A stretch of 64,000 nt of DNA from Syngnathus acus (lineage: Eukaryota > Chordata > Actinopteri > Syngnathiformes > Syngnathidae): contig NC_051104.1 in NCBI RefSeq assembly GCF_901709675.1, positions 3,517,501-3,581,500 on the forward strand. The letters are read 5' to 3'. Positions 1 to 22,100 of the stretch are shown one piece after another; positions within the stretch are counted from its first letter, which is position 1, and each line of letters begins with the position of its first letter. A program made the position numbers and the translations under genes. The notes beneath the pieces are model-generated. The model made no database searches and was not told where the DNA came from. It was given only the letters and a program-made list of their open reading frames with translations.

Positions 1-10390
<10,390 letters not shown>

Positions 10391-12018
10391 GCACCGGGTA
10401 AGCGCATTTCTCTGCACTTTCTCTCTTTTTTCCCCCCCTCCCTCTTTCTTTCTCTCTCATTTCTAGCATCTCTTCCAGTAGAGCTCAGTGCTGCCTGGTG
10501 CAATGTGGGCTGACTAATAATGCTGGAAGGAGTTTTTTTTACTCGTAATAACATAATTAAATAGAATCTCGAGGATTGGGGAATTTGCGCGTCATGATTC
10601 ATTCGTTGCGACGCCTTGTGTTGTGTTGTGGTGTTCGCGACCTGGCCGCCAGGGGGCGGCATACGTTGCTAAAGTCACAAAGCAAGACCCAGCACCGCAT
10701 AAATGCAATTGATCAGATTTTGAGCCACTTTCTGGGATCTTAGTAAAAGAGTTCGCCTTGCTGCAGGAGGTCGAGGAATTGGCAATTCCCTTCGCCTGGC
10801 GAGGAAGGACGACAAGATCAAGATTGGACTGCATTGGAACAGACGCTAAATCAAAGCTACCTTTATGTAAAAAAAAAGAAGAAAAATGGAGGCAAGCAAG
10901 AGGCGGCCACGACTTGGCACTCCCGAAGTTTCCGTTGTGCGCTGGACTGTCATTGTCTCCCATCGAGAAACTTTGGATCATTTCCTACCTTTTGGTCGTC
11001 CACAATGGACCGCCTACGACATTTTGAAATCATTTGATGCACGTTGCTCGTCTACAACCGTGCCATTGTTATCCCTCTTCACTGTTTTTTGCTCAGTAAC
11101 CAAATGTCGCAATTTAATGCCGCGTATTTTTTTTCGTGTATTTTTGTGTGTGCGCACTGAACACGTGTTTACATTTTGTGATTACATGTTATGATAAAAG
11201 GTGCCAACTCACCGTGGCCGAAAATTTGACGGCATTCATTGTGCTCCTCTGAATCCGTGCGGCTGTTGTTTGTTTCTTTGTTTTTGTTTTGCTCTTCTCT
11301 GGCCGTCCAGATTTCGAATCGACTGCTGCGCTTTTAAGGCTCACTGCACGCAAATTCCACCTGCAAAAAAATGTTCACAAAAGTACAATGAATGATTCCA
11401 AACATTTTCGTCAAATATGTTTGTGTGCGTGTGTGCGTGCTCACTCCCACCCACTTTAAATATATTTATTAAAACACACTTAAAAAAATGTTCCAGAGCT
11501 GTTGTCACTTTTTAGCTTTCAAGAAACTAAAAAAAAAATAATAATAATTCTTGCTCACACAGCTTGAGAAGAAATTGTCTTTCGTGGAGCTAAAAAGCTT
11601 CAAATCCAGACCGTTAAAAAAAAGAAGCGCCGCATCGGTGATTTGTGTGCACTGACCCTTTAAATCACAAACTCATATCTAGAATCCAAAACGGCTAGGA
11701 ACAATCCTTTCTTACCTTCGTTCATTTTGCGAAGCGTTGTAAGTAGAGAGGTTGTTACCATGACAACCGCAGCTAGACTACAAGAGCAGTTGTCGACAGC
11801 CCTAGCTGCAGAAAACTGATGTATAGAAAATGTACATTTTTTTTGTATCAATATTTTTATCAAAAGCATGTTTACTGTACTTTTTTTTCAGTTGATGCTC
11901 AAATAGAACAAATAGAAAACTATGATAGAACACAATATAAATATATAAAACGGCTGTAAGGAAAAGGAAAGCTCATTGTTGTTTGTGTATATAAAACAAG
12001 TTGTGTTCTTATGAAGTC

Positions 12019-12024
12019 AATAAA
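12019..12024 (+). terminator. Candidate poly(A) signal AATAAA for the ralyl-like gene
   Basis: A canonical hexamer in AT-rich sequence about 1.6 kb after the stop codon, ahead of the gpr158 promoter region. Other, weaker hexamers exist, so its use is inferred. Confidence 0.4.
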
Positions 12025-12411
12025 ATGTCACGTTTACTTAAATGTGGCTTCTTTCTTAGCTTCTCACTCCAAACAAAGGATCATTTTCAGTTTTGTCTTT
12101 GAAATGCTAATGCTATCAAATCGCTTGGTAAATAACCATTTACTTGAATACATATGGAAATTTGGACATTTCTGTGCCAAAATGGCCGAATGGCATAAGT
12201 AAATTATTTAGTCAAGGAATTTAAACATCCGATTAATAGGTGATGACTCTTAAATGGACGTAAACTTATGTATTTGAAGTTTTAAAGAAGAAGTTTTAAA
12301 CGTTAGTCATCCCTCTTCTCTCGAGGGTGCAAATTCTATATTTGACGTATTCAGTTATAAAATAAACAAATGTTGCCATAATACAATGTTTGTATTGTAA
12401 TAATTGCATTT

Positions 12412-12419
12412 TGACGTCA
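12412..12419. promoter_or_regulatory. Perfect palindromic CRE upstream of gpr158
   Basis: TGACGTCA about 650 bp upstream of the gpr158 start codon, a consensus CREB/ATF site. The position fits a distal promoter element; occupancy is not known. Confidence 0.35.
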
Positions 12420-12690
12420 TTTGACCAACGCCCAGTTACCGACTCATGTGATGGGACAGCGAAAGAAAATTGCTCAAACCAACTTGAATCATGTCCTTAT
12501 TAATCTCATTTAAAACAACCGCCGAGGACGACGGGCTTTAAGCGTCCCCGTTCCCGATGGTGAGTCTTTTTTTCTCCCTCTCGGTCTTCGCAGCCCACTT
12601 TAATGCTCGTTGTGGTCGGAAGAGGGCGAAGTGCGTTAAGATCTCCCGTTGAATCGCCGCCTGCAGAAAATATATAAATATAACAATAAC

Positions 12691-12742
12691 ATCCCTCCCT
12701 CCCTCCCTCCCTCCATCCCTGCCTCCCTCCCTCCCTCCCTCC
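12691..12742. repeat. (CCCT)n polypyrimidine microsatellite in the gpr158 5' region
   Basis: CCTC/CCCT repeats with small interruptions, about 320 bp before the gpr158 start codon. They probably lie in the 5'UTR or core promoter. All-pyrimidine mirror-like tracts of this kind can form triplex DNA. Confidence 0.85.
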
Positions 12743-13039
12743 TCTTTCTTCTTCCTCTTGGTTTGGATTCAGTCTGCAAGCAGGAGAGGACGCCGCCGCA
12801 GAAAGACCCCCGCCCCCCTGCGTCCTCCACGGAGACTCCACGAAGCGTCGCTGAAGCGGTTTGCAAGAAGACAACCGGGGCTTTCCATTTTTGGATTTCT
12901 TTTGGGGCGAAGGGGGAAACGACATTAAAGCGAGGATTAGGAGAGCCCACAAGTAGCCCGGCGATGGTTTAACGCTGCCACCGGTTCGCATCTTTGCCGC
13001 TCGCACGACCTGCCTGCAAAATCCATCCTCCCAGGCAAA

Positions 13040-13700
13040 CCAGCGGACGCGACCTGGAGGGCGATGGAGGCTGTCGTCCGGCTGGCGTTGCTGCTGCTCG
13101 TCGGCTTCGTCATCGCGGCGGCGGCAGCCCGGCCGGCAGCGGTGCGCGAAGGCGGCGGGGCGCACCTTCGCGGCCACCGGCTGGCTCACCTTCGCGGCGG
13201 CGGCAACGAGGAGCGGGTGCGCCTCCCCGCCGCGGTTGCCGACTTCCTGCACACGGGCGACTCGAGTGTCCTGGAGCAGGCCAATTGCTCGCGCAGATTC
13301 GAGCTGCCGCGGGGGGGAAGGTCACCCGAGAGCACACATCGCTCAGCGCTGGATGCGGTGCTGCACGCCGCCAACTTGCTCAGCTTGGTGCTGCAAGCCA
13401 ACAGGTCCGGGGAGCAAAGCGCGCGGCGAGATGTCGACTGGTACCATGCAATAGTCCGCAGCCTCCTCCTGGCGGAGCAGAAGATCCACCGGGCTGTGAT
13501 CGCCTCCTCGGACGGGGTGCACGTGCAGGCCACCAGGACCAGAGGCGAGATCGCGCTCCAGGACCTCTCTGGCCTGCACAACCACTCGGGGGATGGCGAG
13601 TGGCACCGCGGCGTCAAGCACAGGAGGAAGGCCACCTTCCAGAAGAAGGTGCCAAGCCAGGATTTGGCAGCCGTGGGCAACTCCTTGAGGAGGGGTCAAA
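13040..13700. promoter_or_regulatory. CG-rich island over gpr158 exon 1
   Basis: By eye this stretch is far richer in G+C and CpG than its flanks, with many GCGG, CGCG and GGCG words. It coincides with the first coding exon, as expected for a CpG-island promoter. The count was estimated by eye, not calculated. Confidence 0.5.
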
Positions 13701-16700
13701 GTTTGATCCCGGACGAGATGCACGTCAAGTGGTCGGCACCCTACCTGGAGTGCCACAACGGCAACTTTGTCCCTCGGTGGCTGTCGACCTTGTCTGCTGC
13801 CTTCTACAGCATAGGGCCCAACATGGCTCCGGAGTTCAGGTAAGAAGAACTCACCTCTGTTTAGGATTTAGGTCTTAGTACTTTTAGGCCATGCAGGGCT
13901 TTCCCACACTTGACTGGTACTTCCTTCAAATGGCTTCTGATGCTAAGTTTGGAACAGTTTCTATTATTTAAAACTTCTTCCATTATGTGTTCCCGCGCCG
14001 CAGAGATTTGTCATTTGTTGGTAGACCAGCTCGTCCCGTCACCCAAAGGTCGGTTTGAATCCCGCGCCCGGCCGCTGTCAAAGTGAAGCTTAAGTCGCCT
14101 CCAGGTCCTCATTGTAAATGACAATCGACCTTGTCAAACAAACCATTGGTGCATTTGTCCATCGCCGTGGTACAAAAGTGACCCGGGTAACATTTTGGGT
14201 TGTTTGTCTTTTGGCAAATCTTGGAGTCTGTCAAATGAGCCCTGTAAATGTCTCAAATCGGTGGACAATTCTTAATTGTGTCACACCTAGGCCAGCGTCA
14301 GGTGTAATAAGGGGCTCATGCGTCTCCCAAAACATAGCACCCCCCCCTCACCCCAAAGGAGGCTATAAATAGCTCAAACCACGGTGGAAACCTCTAGCTG
14401 CAGGCGTGATTCTTTTTGTTCCCTTCCAAACTTGCATTTTTTTTCTCCAATGAAGGGATGAGTCACACACACAGTTGCATGCAGCGGTAAAGCAAATCAG
14501 TGAAATCCAAATCATGCGTTTGGCCTCCGCCCGTGGCGCCGCATCACGTGTGATGTTTGCGCGTATCAGCGCTTGCTTGCCTGCCTGCAAGAGTCAAGTG
14601 GGAGCCTGACCGACATCATCTCAATGAATAATTCATGCGCATCGCTCGTCGTGTGTGTCGGGTCTTGACTGAATGTTGAACTGATACACCTCCGAGTGGC
14701 TTGCAGGCGGGCAGGCACAGATCGCAAATGAGTCCAAGCGGGTCGGAGCACCTCCGCTTGGCTCACCGGATAGTCCGCCCGCTATTGTCCAAAAGTGCGC
14801 CGATTGATTTAATTGCAGCTTCAAACATTCTTCAGTTGTCTCTTAACGGCGGAATGTGATTATTGGCTGCCCCGCCCCCTTCCATGCCATCTGAACGGCG
14901 TGACACAAAAGTGGCGTTTGGTATTGTTTAAATATCCCCAGAGAGTTGCTTTTTTTTTTTTTTGCGCTGAATGGGCAATCAACGCGACAATTAATTAATC
15001 ATAAAAGATGTACAACTCGCATGCACAGGCCATTTTGATTTGGTGCCCTCCTGTGGTTTGTGATCAGGCTGCAGTGCGCCAGGTGGGTGAACTCTTGTTG
15101 CTCTTTTTTTTTTCTTCTTCATTCTTAATTTGCTATCTCGGGCAACACTTGCTGGGCACTTGAAATGTCCAGTGAGACCGTTTTCCCGTCTCGATGCAGG
15201 GCGGAGGAATTTTGAACGAGCGTCGATAAATATGACATCACGTGGCAGCTGAAAGAATGAGAAGGAGAAGGCAGCCTTTATTTGCTTTGCTTTGACAGCG
15301 TCTTGGCCACAGGCGGTGCGTCCCGCCTGATGAGCAGCGACAGGACTCAATAAAAGGACCCGGGTCGCCTCGTCACTGGAGTGCTCTGCCCGGCAGCCAG
15401 GCTGCATTCATTTCTCCTTTCCCCTTGTCAGCGTAATGCATTTCTGTCACTTAAGAGACATTTTCCCCAGGGAACGCTCACACGTGGCTTTTTTTACACC
15501 ACATTCTCCTTCTCGTCTTGAAACCTTTGTGAAAAGTTCATCGGGTCATTCGTGCGTCAGATTGAGTCACCCTGCAAAGAGGGTCCAAGCTTTTGCCCAT
15601 CAGAGTGACTTAAATGTTAGCTGCTAATCTTCAAGCGTTGACATTCCGCGTTCCTCTGCCAAAGACGAACTCGTATCAAAGGCGACCGTCCCTTTGGAGG
15701 CGATTACCCAGATAGCGGCGCTGCCCCAGCAAAACATTAGCCAAGCCTGAGTGGGTTTGTGCCGGCCTTTGTCTTGCCATCTCCCTAAAAAGTTTACTTA
15801 TTTCCACGTAGGCACAGAAGGTAAATCTTCATTGCTCTGCTTACAGCGGATTCTGATAACCCCATGTGCGGGTGAACAGCCTTGGTCGCTAGTGGCCAGA
15901 GTGAACTTGATGCTTGACGCCGGCCTCCTGTGTTGCAGGGGCGTGGTGCGAGCCGACATCAATCTCCAGGATGTTGATATCGACCAGTGCTCTACTGATG
16001 GCTGGTTTGCTGGAACCCATCGCTGCAACCTGACCACTATGGAGGTGAGTGCGCCTGTTCCTGCACGTGCAATGGACAGAACATCGATCCTCTTAAAGCG
16101 GAACCTCGGCCAAGGCTCACGCTCGGTCAGCGCTCCGCTAAATGACACCGAGGCGGTAAAACGACCGGATGGTTGTTCCTGCGAGGTCCCGTTACACGCC
16201 GAATGCTACTTAAGCAAACCCTATTAGCCGTTTTGTACACGCTCGCGAATGCCTCATCCTAATCCGAGTCGGTCGCGTGTACCTCGAGACGTATTCACTG
16301 TGATGTCACATTTGTCGAGGGCCAAAATCAACAAAGCTTTCCATTCCCTTTGTTGACAATCATCAATCCGAAACGGAAGCAAGGTGTGGATAGCAAAGAT
16401 GTGCGCTACGTTCTAAACGTGACCTACAGCCACGAGATAAGAATGTCTTGATGTTCAGTCATCTTCATCAGAGCTTGAAATACTTTGACTCTTCTTTCAA
16501 ATGTCCATGACGGTGCGCCGCCATCTAGTGGCCGACAGTGCAGTTGCACCCAAAATAAACAGGAGAAAATGATTGTTTACAATGACAGGACGCAGCGCAC
16601 TGCCCGTTTCTCTGCCATTTTGGGCCAAGCTGCAGATAGCGTGCTTCATAATGCATGCGATGTAGTGGATTGCATTGAGCCCCCCTTCAATAATTCATCA

Positions 16701-19108
16701 CCCCCCCCGCCCCTTGTCTGAGTACTTCCACCTCTCTGTGGACAGTCGATGCCAGAGACGCTCGTGTGGACAGCGGAAGAAGCAGAGAAAATGGATGGTT
16801 GGCCTTGCAGACTTGTGTTAGGCAGGAGCGCGCTTTGCTTCCCGAAAGGAGTCACACTTGCCCCTCAACTCAACTCAACTAACCTTCCTTCACCTCTATA
16901 AGCACGCAAAAGAGCCGTGCCAGGAGCATGCACGCACACATGCGACTGCAGAGGTTTTGATCCCAATTGTATTTGGCCATTTTTAGCACTGGAGCTGGAA
17001 CATCTTGTTCCCTGATGTGCCAAATTTAGATTCAGCCCGTCTCGTTTATTCCAGGAAACGGAAATAAATTCTATTTCGAGGATGTTTTTGAAGGCCTTGA
17101 CGTCAAAGCGATGACCTCCTGTCTCGATCCTTCTACTTCACATGCGACTCAATTAACAGCCCAAAACGATGATGGCGTCTGGGGAATTTGTTTCCTCACA
17201 CTCCAATGTAAGATGCCGTAATTCATTTGCAGTAAAGACCACAGTTTGAGTTTAGCCAAGCGACTTGCCAGATAGGCCCCGCCTTTTGGTCTCCCTTCCC
17301 CCCTCCGTAATCAGAGCGCAGTGTGTGTTTGTGTGCATCTAATGAGGTGTCATGAGAAGAGCTCCTGCATATGCTGCTGCAGGGAGCAGAGCAGAAAAAG
17401 ACAAAGCCTTTAAAATAAACAGCGCTTAATTTCCCGGGTGCCACCCTGAGCTGGCACTTTGCAGATTGCGCGCGCACACACACTTTCTCCATTTTCCCTC
17501 CTTTTATGCGTGCTGTCGTTCCTCCCGTCATTCTGGCACGATCCTGGGAACCGAGTATTTCTCGTTGCCGCCAATGGCTTCCCAATTAGCCAGCAGAAGC
17601 CGGTCCAAGAAGAAGAAGTAGGCGCTGCCCTCAGCATCAATTAGCCTGACCGGGATCTTATCTTCCCTTGTGTGGTGTCGCGCAGAGGTGACGGTGGAGA
17701 ACGTCTGTTTGAGAACCCGCCATGTGTACTCGGCTCCAAAGATGCGGCTCAATTAGCGGCACGTCGCAAGGAAAACGTCAGCGCGGGGAAGGGTTGAGGT
17801 GCCTTCATTAGAGGTGCCAGAAGCCTGAATGAGTGAGCTCCGAGGGGGAGGAAAATACCTTAACAGGAAGCCTGCGCAACTAACTCGCTTCTTCAAACAA
17901 TAGCGGGCTCATGACAAACATGGCGTCATATGCATGTTGGTGTCGTCGCACCGTAGACATGTAATAAAAAATACCACTCATGAAAAAAAAAAAAAGATCC
18001 CAAGCATGACGCAACTGTCGCTAAAATGCCATTTTGGGCTAAAAAGTGCCGCTTGCCCATCTGTATCAAGGGTCACAAGGTCAAGAAATGTATGAGACAT
18101 GAAATGAGACAATACAGAGTAGTTTTCCATTGATTAAAACAAACCAAAACACTTTCAGGGTGTCGGGAAGGCAACGGTACGGACAGCTAAGGGTCAGAAG
18201 CCAAATGCATTGGTCAGTGCTCATGAACGGGACGCGGCTCTCGACGAAACCAAGCGTCCTTCTGGGAAATGGAGCTTGTGTGACAGCATGAAGCGCGCTG
18301 ATAAAAAGAGCCTCACCAGTGCACGTCGCCATGGCAACCTGCGAGTCAGAGCGCCTTTGACCGACAGCCGGGATGCAGACGGAGCTGAATATTCCGACGC
18401 TCCCGTGTCCAAATATTAGCAAACAAATATGAGTCTGCATGAGCTCGCTAATGTCCGTCACATTGCGCATGATGCTCAGAACGGTTTATTATCAATGTTG
18501 GCCACAAAGTGAAATCATTTCGCTTTTTGTGTTCAGTGTTTGCCCACGCGCGGACATGGATTCGTCTTGGACAAGTACAAGTGTCTCTGCAGGAAAGGCT
18601 TCTACCGAGCTGCCGCCGCCGGCTTTACAAGTAAGTCGGCCGCCGTAGCCGAGTTAGCAAACGCCGTCACGGTTGACGCGAGCCTTGCCATCGTCTGTCG
18701 GGCTAAGCGGCGGGCGTCTTCCTCCCCCAGGGATGGGCGGCGGGAACGCGGCAGGTGGCGGGAACGTGGCGTCCTCCAGCGAATGCCTGCCGTGCCGGCC
18801 GGGCTGCGCCTTCTGCAAGGACGACACGCCGTGCGCGGCGCGGCGGGACGGAGCGCTGCGCACGGCCGTCATGGCCTTCCAGAGCCTCTGCATCCTGGTG
18901 CTCTTGCTCAGCATGCTGCTGGTCTACCGCTTTCGAAGGAACAAGGTAGTTCGCTTCCTGCAGCCAAAACGTGAATTTGGATTCCAAAGTGCGAGATGGT
19001 CGCTTTGTGTGTGCGCAGAGTATCCGAGCGTCAGGCGTGGTCCTGCTGGAGGTCATCCTGTGTGGAGTGTTGCTTCTCTACTTCCCGGTGAGGCCGTCCT
19101 GAGCTGAA

Positions 19109-19182
<74 letters not shown>

Positions 19183-22100
19183 ACTGATTGGATGAAGAAC
19201 TAAATTCAACTTCTTTCAACTTCAACATCTTTGACCTTGACCCTCTACCGACATTCTGCCGAGATGCCAATTAAGGTTCCCAGTGTTGCCGAGCTGCTTT
19301 GCCCGCTCAGCACCAAACAATCTCTATGAATCAGCCGCGCCGAGCCCACGTAAGCAAACCTTTGGTGGGCAAGCCGAGGTACGAGGTGGTCGCCCGCCGT
19401 CGCGGGGGCGTGATCGTGTGCTGAAATCTGCTGCAGCCAAAAATAGGCACCTACAAATGATTGCGCAGCATTTACAAAGGTAGCTTGGCGCAGGTAGCGA
19501 GGGGGAAAAAAAAGAACACAAAACGGCGCATCTCGGTGCATGCGGTGAAGGTGCAGAGATTGATCCACACACACACACAGCACGTGGCGAATCCCACAAG
19601 AGCCGCGTTGAGACGCATCGCTGGCAGTCTAAAAATAGACGCCCGCCGACGCTTGCATTTGCAATGCTTGTGCTCCTCTTGAACAGCTGGAGACAGATGC
19701 ATTCCATCCTGTTCCCGCGGCTTTGTGGAGCGCACATATTTTGGGGGTCGTGTGCGAGAACTGAAAATGAGATCCTCGCTTGTCGCTTTCTTCAGAGCGC
19801 TCCCGGCATTCGCCCGAGCTGACCCGACCCGCCGTCGTCACTTTTTCTCTCCTCGTCCCGTCACAGGAAGGCGGCAATATCTCCCAAGCGACGAGGAGCC
19901 AAGGGAACGGCGGCACCGAGCCGGGCGTAATTTACACTCAGCCCACCTCGGGGACGCAGAAAGCATTACCTCCTCTCCGGAAAGCCGCCGCTCACCCCCG
20001 CCCCCCAGCCCGCCTGCGTGTTGGCTTTCATATAAAAATGGATCAATCGTTATTAGCCTCCTCCTCTTTCTGCTCCATCTCCCGCCAGCATGCTTCTTCC
20101 TGCTCACCGAGACAGGAAGTGCAGGTTGGAAGCAAGCCTGCATCCAACGGCCGCCATGAACAGAGGAGGCGGCACTCTCGAGACACATCGGTCTCGCAGA
20201 CTAACATGGCCGACATTTTCTGTGGCGTGTTGCCCAACATCCCCAACGCTTGACAGCACTAAAAGACTGAAAAACACCATCCAGGTTTTTTTGTCTGTCC
20301 TGGAACGTGACCTCTGGCCGCTTTTTTCCTGGTTGTGGTCTCGCGCTCCTTGCGGAGTTGAGTTGCAGGCAGCGCTGCAGGACCGACTTGAGCGTGTCCC
20401 TTAAATGACTCAGACCGAGCGACAATATCCACATTTCGCTTTGCGCCTGCGGGATTCTATGAATGCCTCGGCTAATCCGATCATTAATCCCACAGGGGGA
20501 ATCACGGCACATCTGCAGCGCTAAGATAATCAGAACAATTTTTTGAAAAAATCCATTTTGAAGCATGGGAGTGCACGAACATGAGGCGATGAGCAAAAAC
20601 ATTAATTGTCATGTGGTGTTCCACAGGGTTCAACTTTGAGGCTCCTCCTGTTTTCACTGTATTTCCTTTCAGCTTGCCAGCTTGCACTTGCTAATGATGG
20701 CCTTTCCCTTCTTCCTTCGTCTTCCAGGTGGGGATCCTTTACTTTCAGCCCGGCGTGTTCCGCTGCATCCTGTTGCGCTGGGTTCGACTGCTGGGCTTCG
20801 CCACCGTCTACGGCACGCTCACGCTCAAGTTGTACAGGTGACACACGCACGACACACGGAGCAGACTTCTTCTTCGTCTGTGTGACTTTTTGCCTGATGA
20901 TGACGAGGAGGAGTCTGGACAGAAAACCTTGAGTGAAAAATTGATATGACATGGATCCATTTTTCATGGGGTGGGGGGGGCTCATTAGCGCTGGCCAATG
21001 CTGCTTCATCAATGCGCGTGAAGGGCACAGACTAATAATAGCAGCGCGTGTGTGTTTGATTGATGATGCCTTTGGAATTCATCGTGTCTCGTCTTTTATT
21101 TAGGCTCCTCCATAAAAGCGGCCGCCGTTCACCCCGGAGCGGCTGCTTGGAAATGACAACCATGTTCATACTAGCTCATAAAAAATGATGCGGGTGCTAT
21201 AGAATAGCATCTCACGGCGCTAATTGAAAAATTCCGGTCCTTTTATCCGTCGTGTCGAGGTGCAATATCGGAGGCGGCGGTATAAAAGGCAACTGTTGCG
21301 TCTGCAGGGTCCTGAAGGTCTTCCTGTCGCGCACGGCTCAGAGGATTCCCTACATGACCAGCTGGCGGGTTCTGCGGCTGCTGGCCATCATCCTCCTGGT
21401 GGTCTGCTGGTTCCTGGTGGCCTGGACGTCGGCCGTGTGCCAGGTCGCCGACAGGAAGTCGGCGCTGATCGACGTGGGCTACACGCCCGACGGGCTGCAG
21501 TTCAGCATGTGCCTCGTGGACCGCTGGGACTACATGATGGCCGTCGGTAAGATTCAAAGCTCAGCGGGCCTTCGAAAGTATTGCAATCAGACGTTCGTGC
21601 GGTCGTTTACAGCCGAGTTCCTGTTCCTGCTGTGGTCGGTGTACCTGTGCTACGCCGTGAGGACGGTGCCGTCCGCCTTCCACGAGCCTCGCTACATGGC
21701 CTTCGCCGTCCACAACGAGCTCGTCCTGTCGCCCATCTTCTACGTCATCAGGTGAATGCGGACCGAACAAAAAAACACAACAACACGTAGAGGCTGAAAT
21801 CTAATTGGACAAAAAAATGCCACAGGTTCACGCTGGCTGCCGAGCTCCATCCCGACTGGATGCTTCTACTTTTCTTCACGCACACACACCTGACCGTCAC
21901 GGTCACGCTGGGCCTGCTGCTGGTTCCCAAGGTGCCTTCAGGCCACGCCAATTTGTTGTTGTTCACTTTTGAGATGAGAGCTTGCCATTACAGGCTTAGC
22001 AAAGGATTGTTCACCAAGTGTGAAATCTCAAGTGTGTTTTTTTTTTTTTCCCAATGGTGTGTGTGCACGTGGACGCAGTTTCTGTTTGCGGGCACACAGA

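Larger units (their letters stand above)
10391..12505 (+). other. Probable 3'UTR and flank of the ralyl-like gene
   Basis: The sequence after the stop codon becomes AT-rich with no coding signal. GGGTAAGC just after the stop could be a donor for a 3'UTR intron. A CCGCCAGGGGGCGGC motif at about 10.65 kb resembles a CTCF core. The polyadenylation hexamer at 12019-12024 is a plausible 3' end. The stretch beyond it is intergenic. Confidence 0.5.
16045..18536 (+). other. gpr158 intron 2
   Basis: A 2.5-kb intron with no coding signal. It contains a perfect match to the CTCF core consensus at 16518-16531 and a palindromic CRE at 17098-17105. The rest looks unique. Confidence 0.6.

Noticed and set aside
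12506-13252. Minus-strand frame of 248 codons over the gpr158 start
   Set aside because: Translation is Arg/Gly/Pro low-complexity from the CG island and the (CCCT)n repeat. The + strand holds the conserved gene.
12994-13878. + strand frame of 294 codons overlapping gpr158 exon 1
   Set aside because: Out of frame with the signal-peptide start and Cache region. Composition is that of a shifted GC-rich exon, and it runs through the donor site.
15751-16227. Single 158-codon frame over gpr158 exon 2
   Set aside because: Only 15939-16044 is coding; the rest is intron read-through on both sides.
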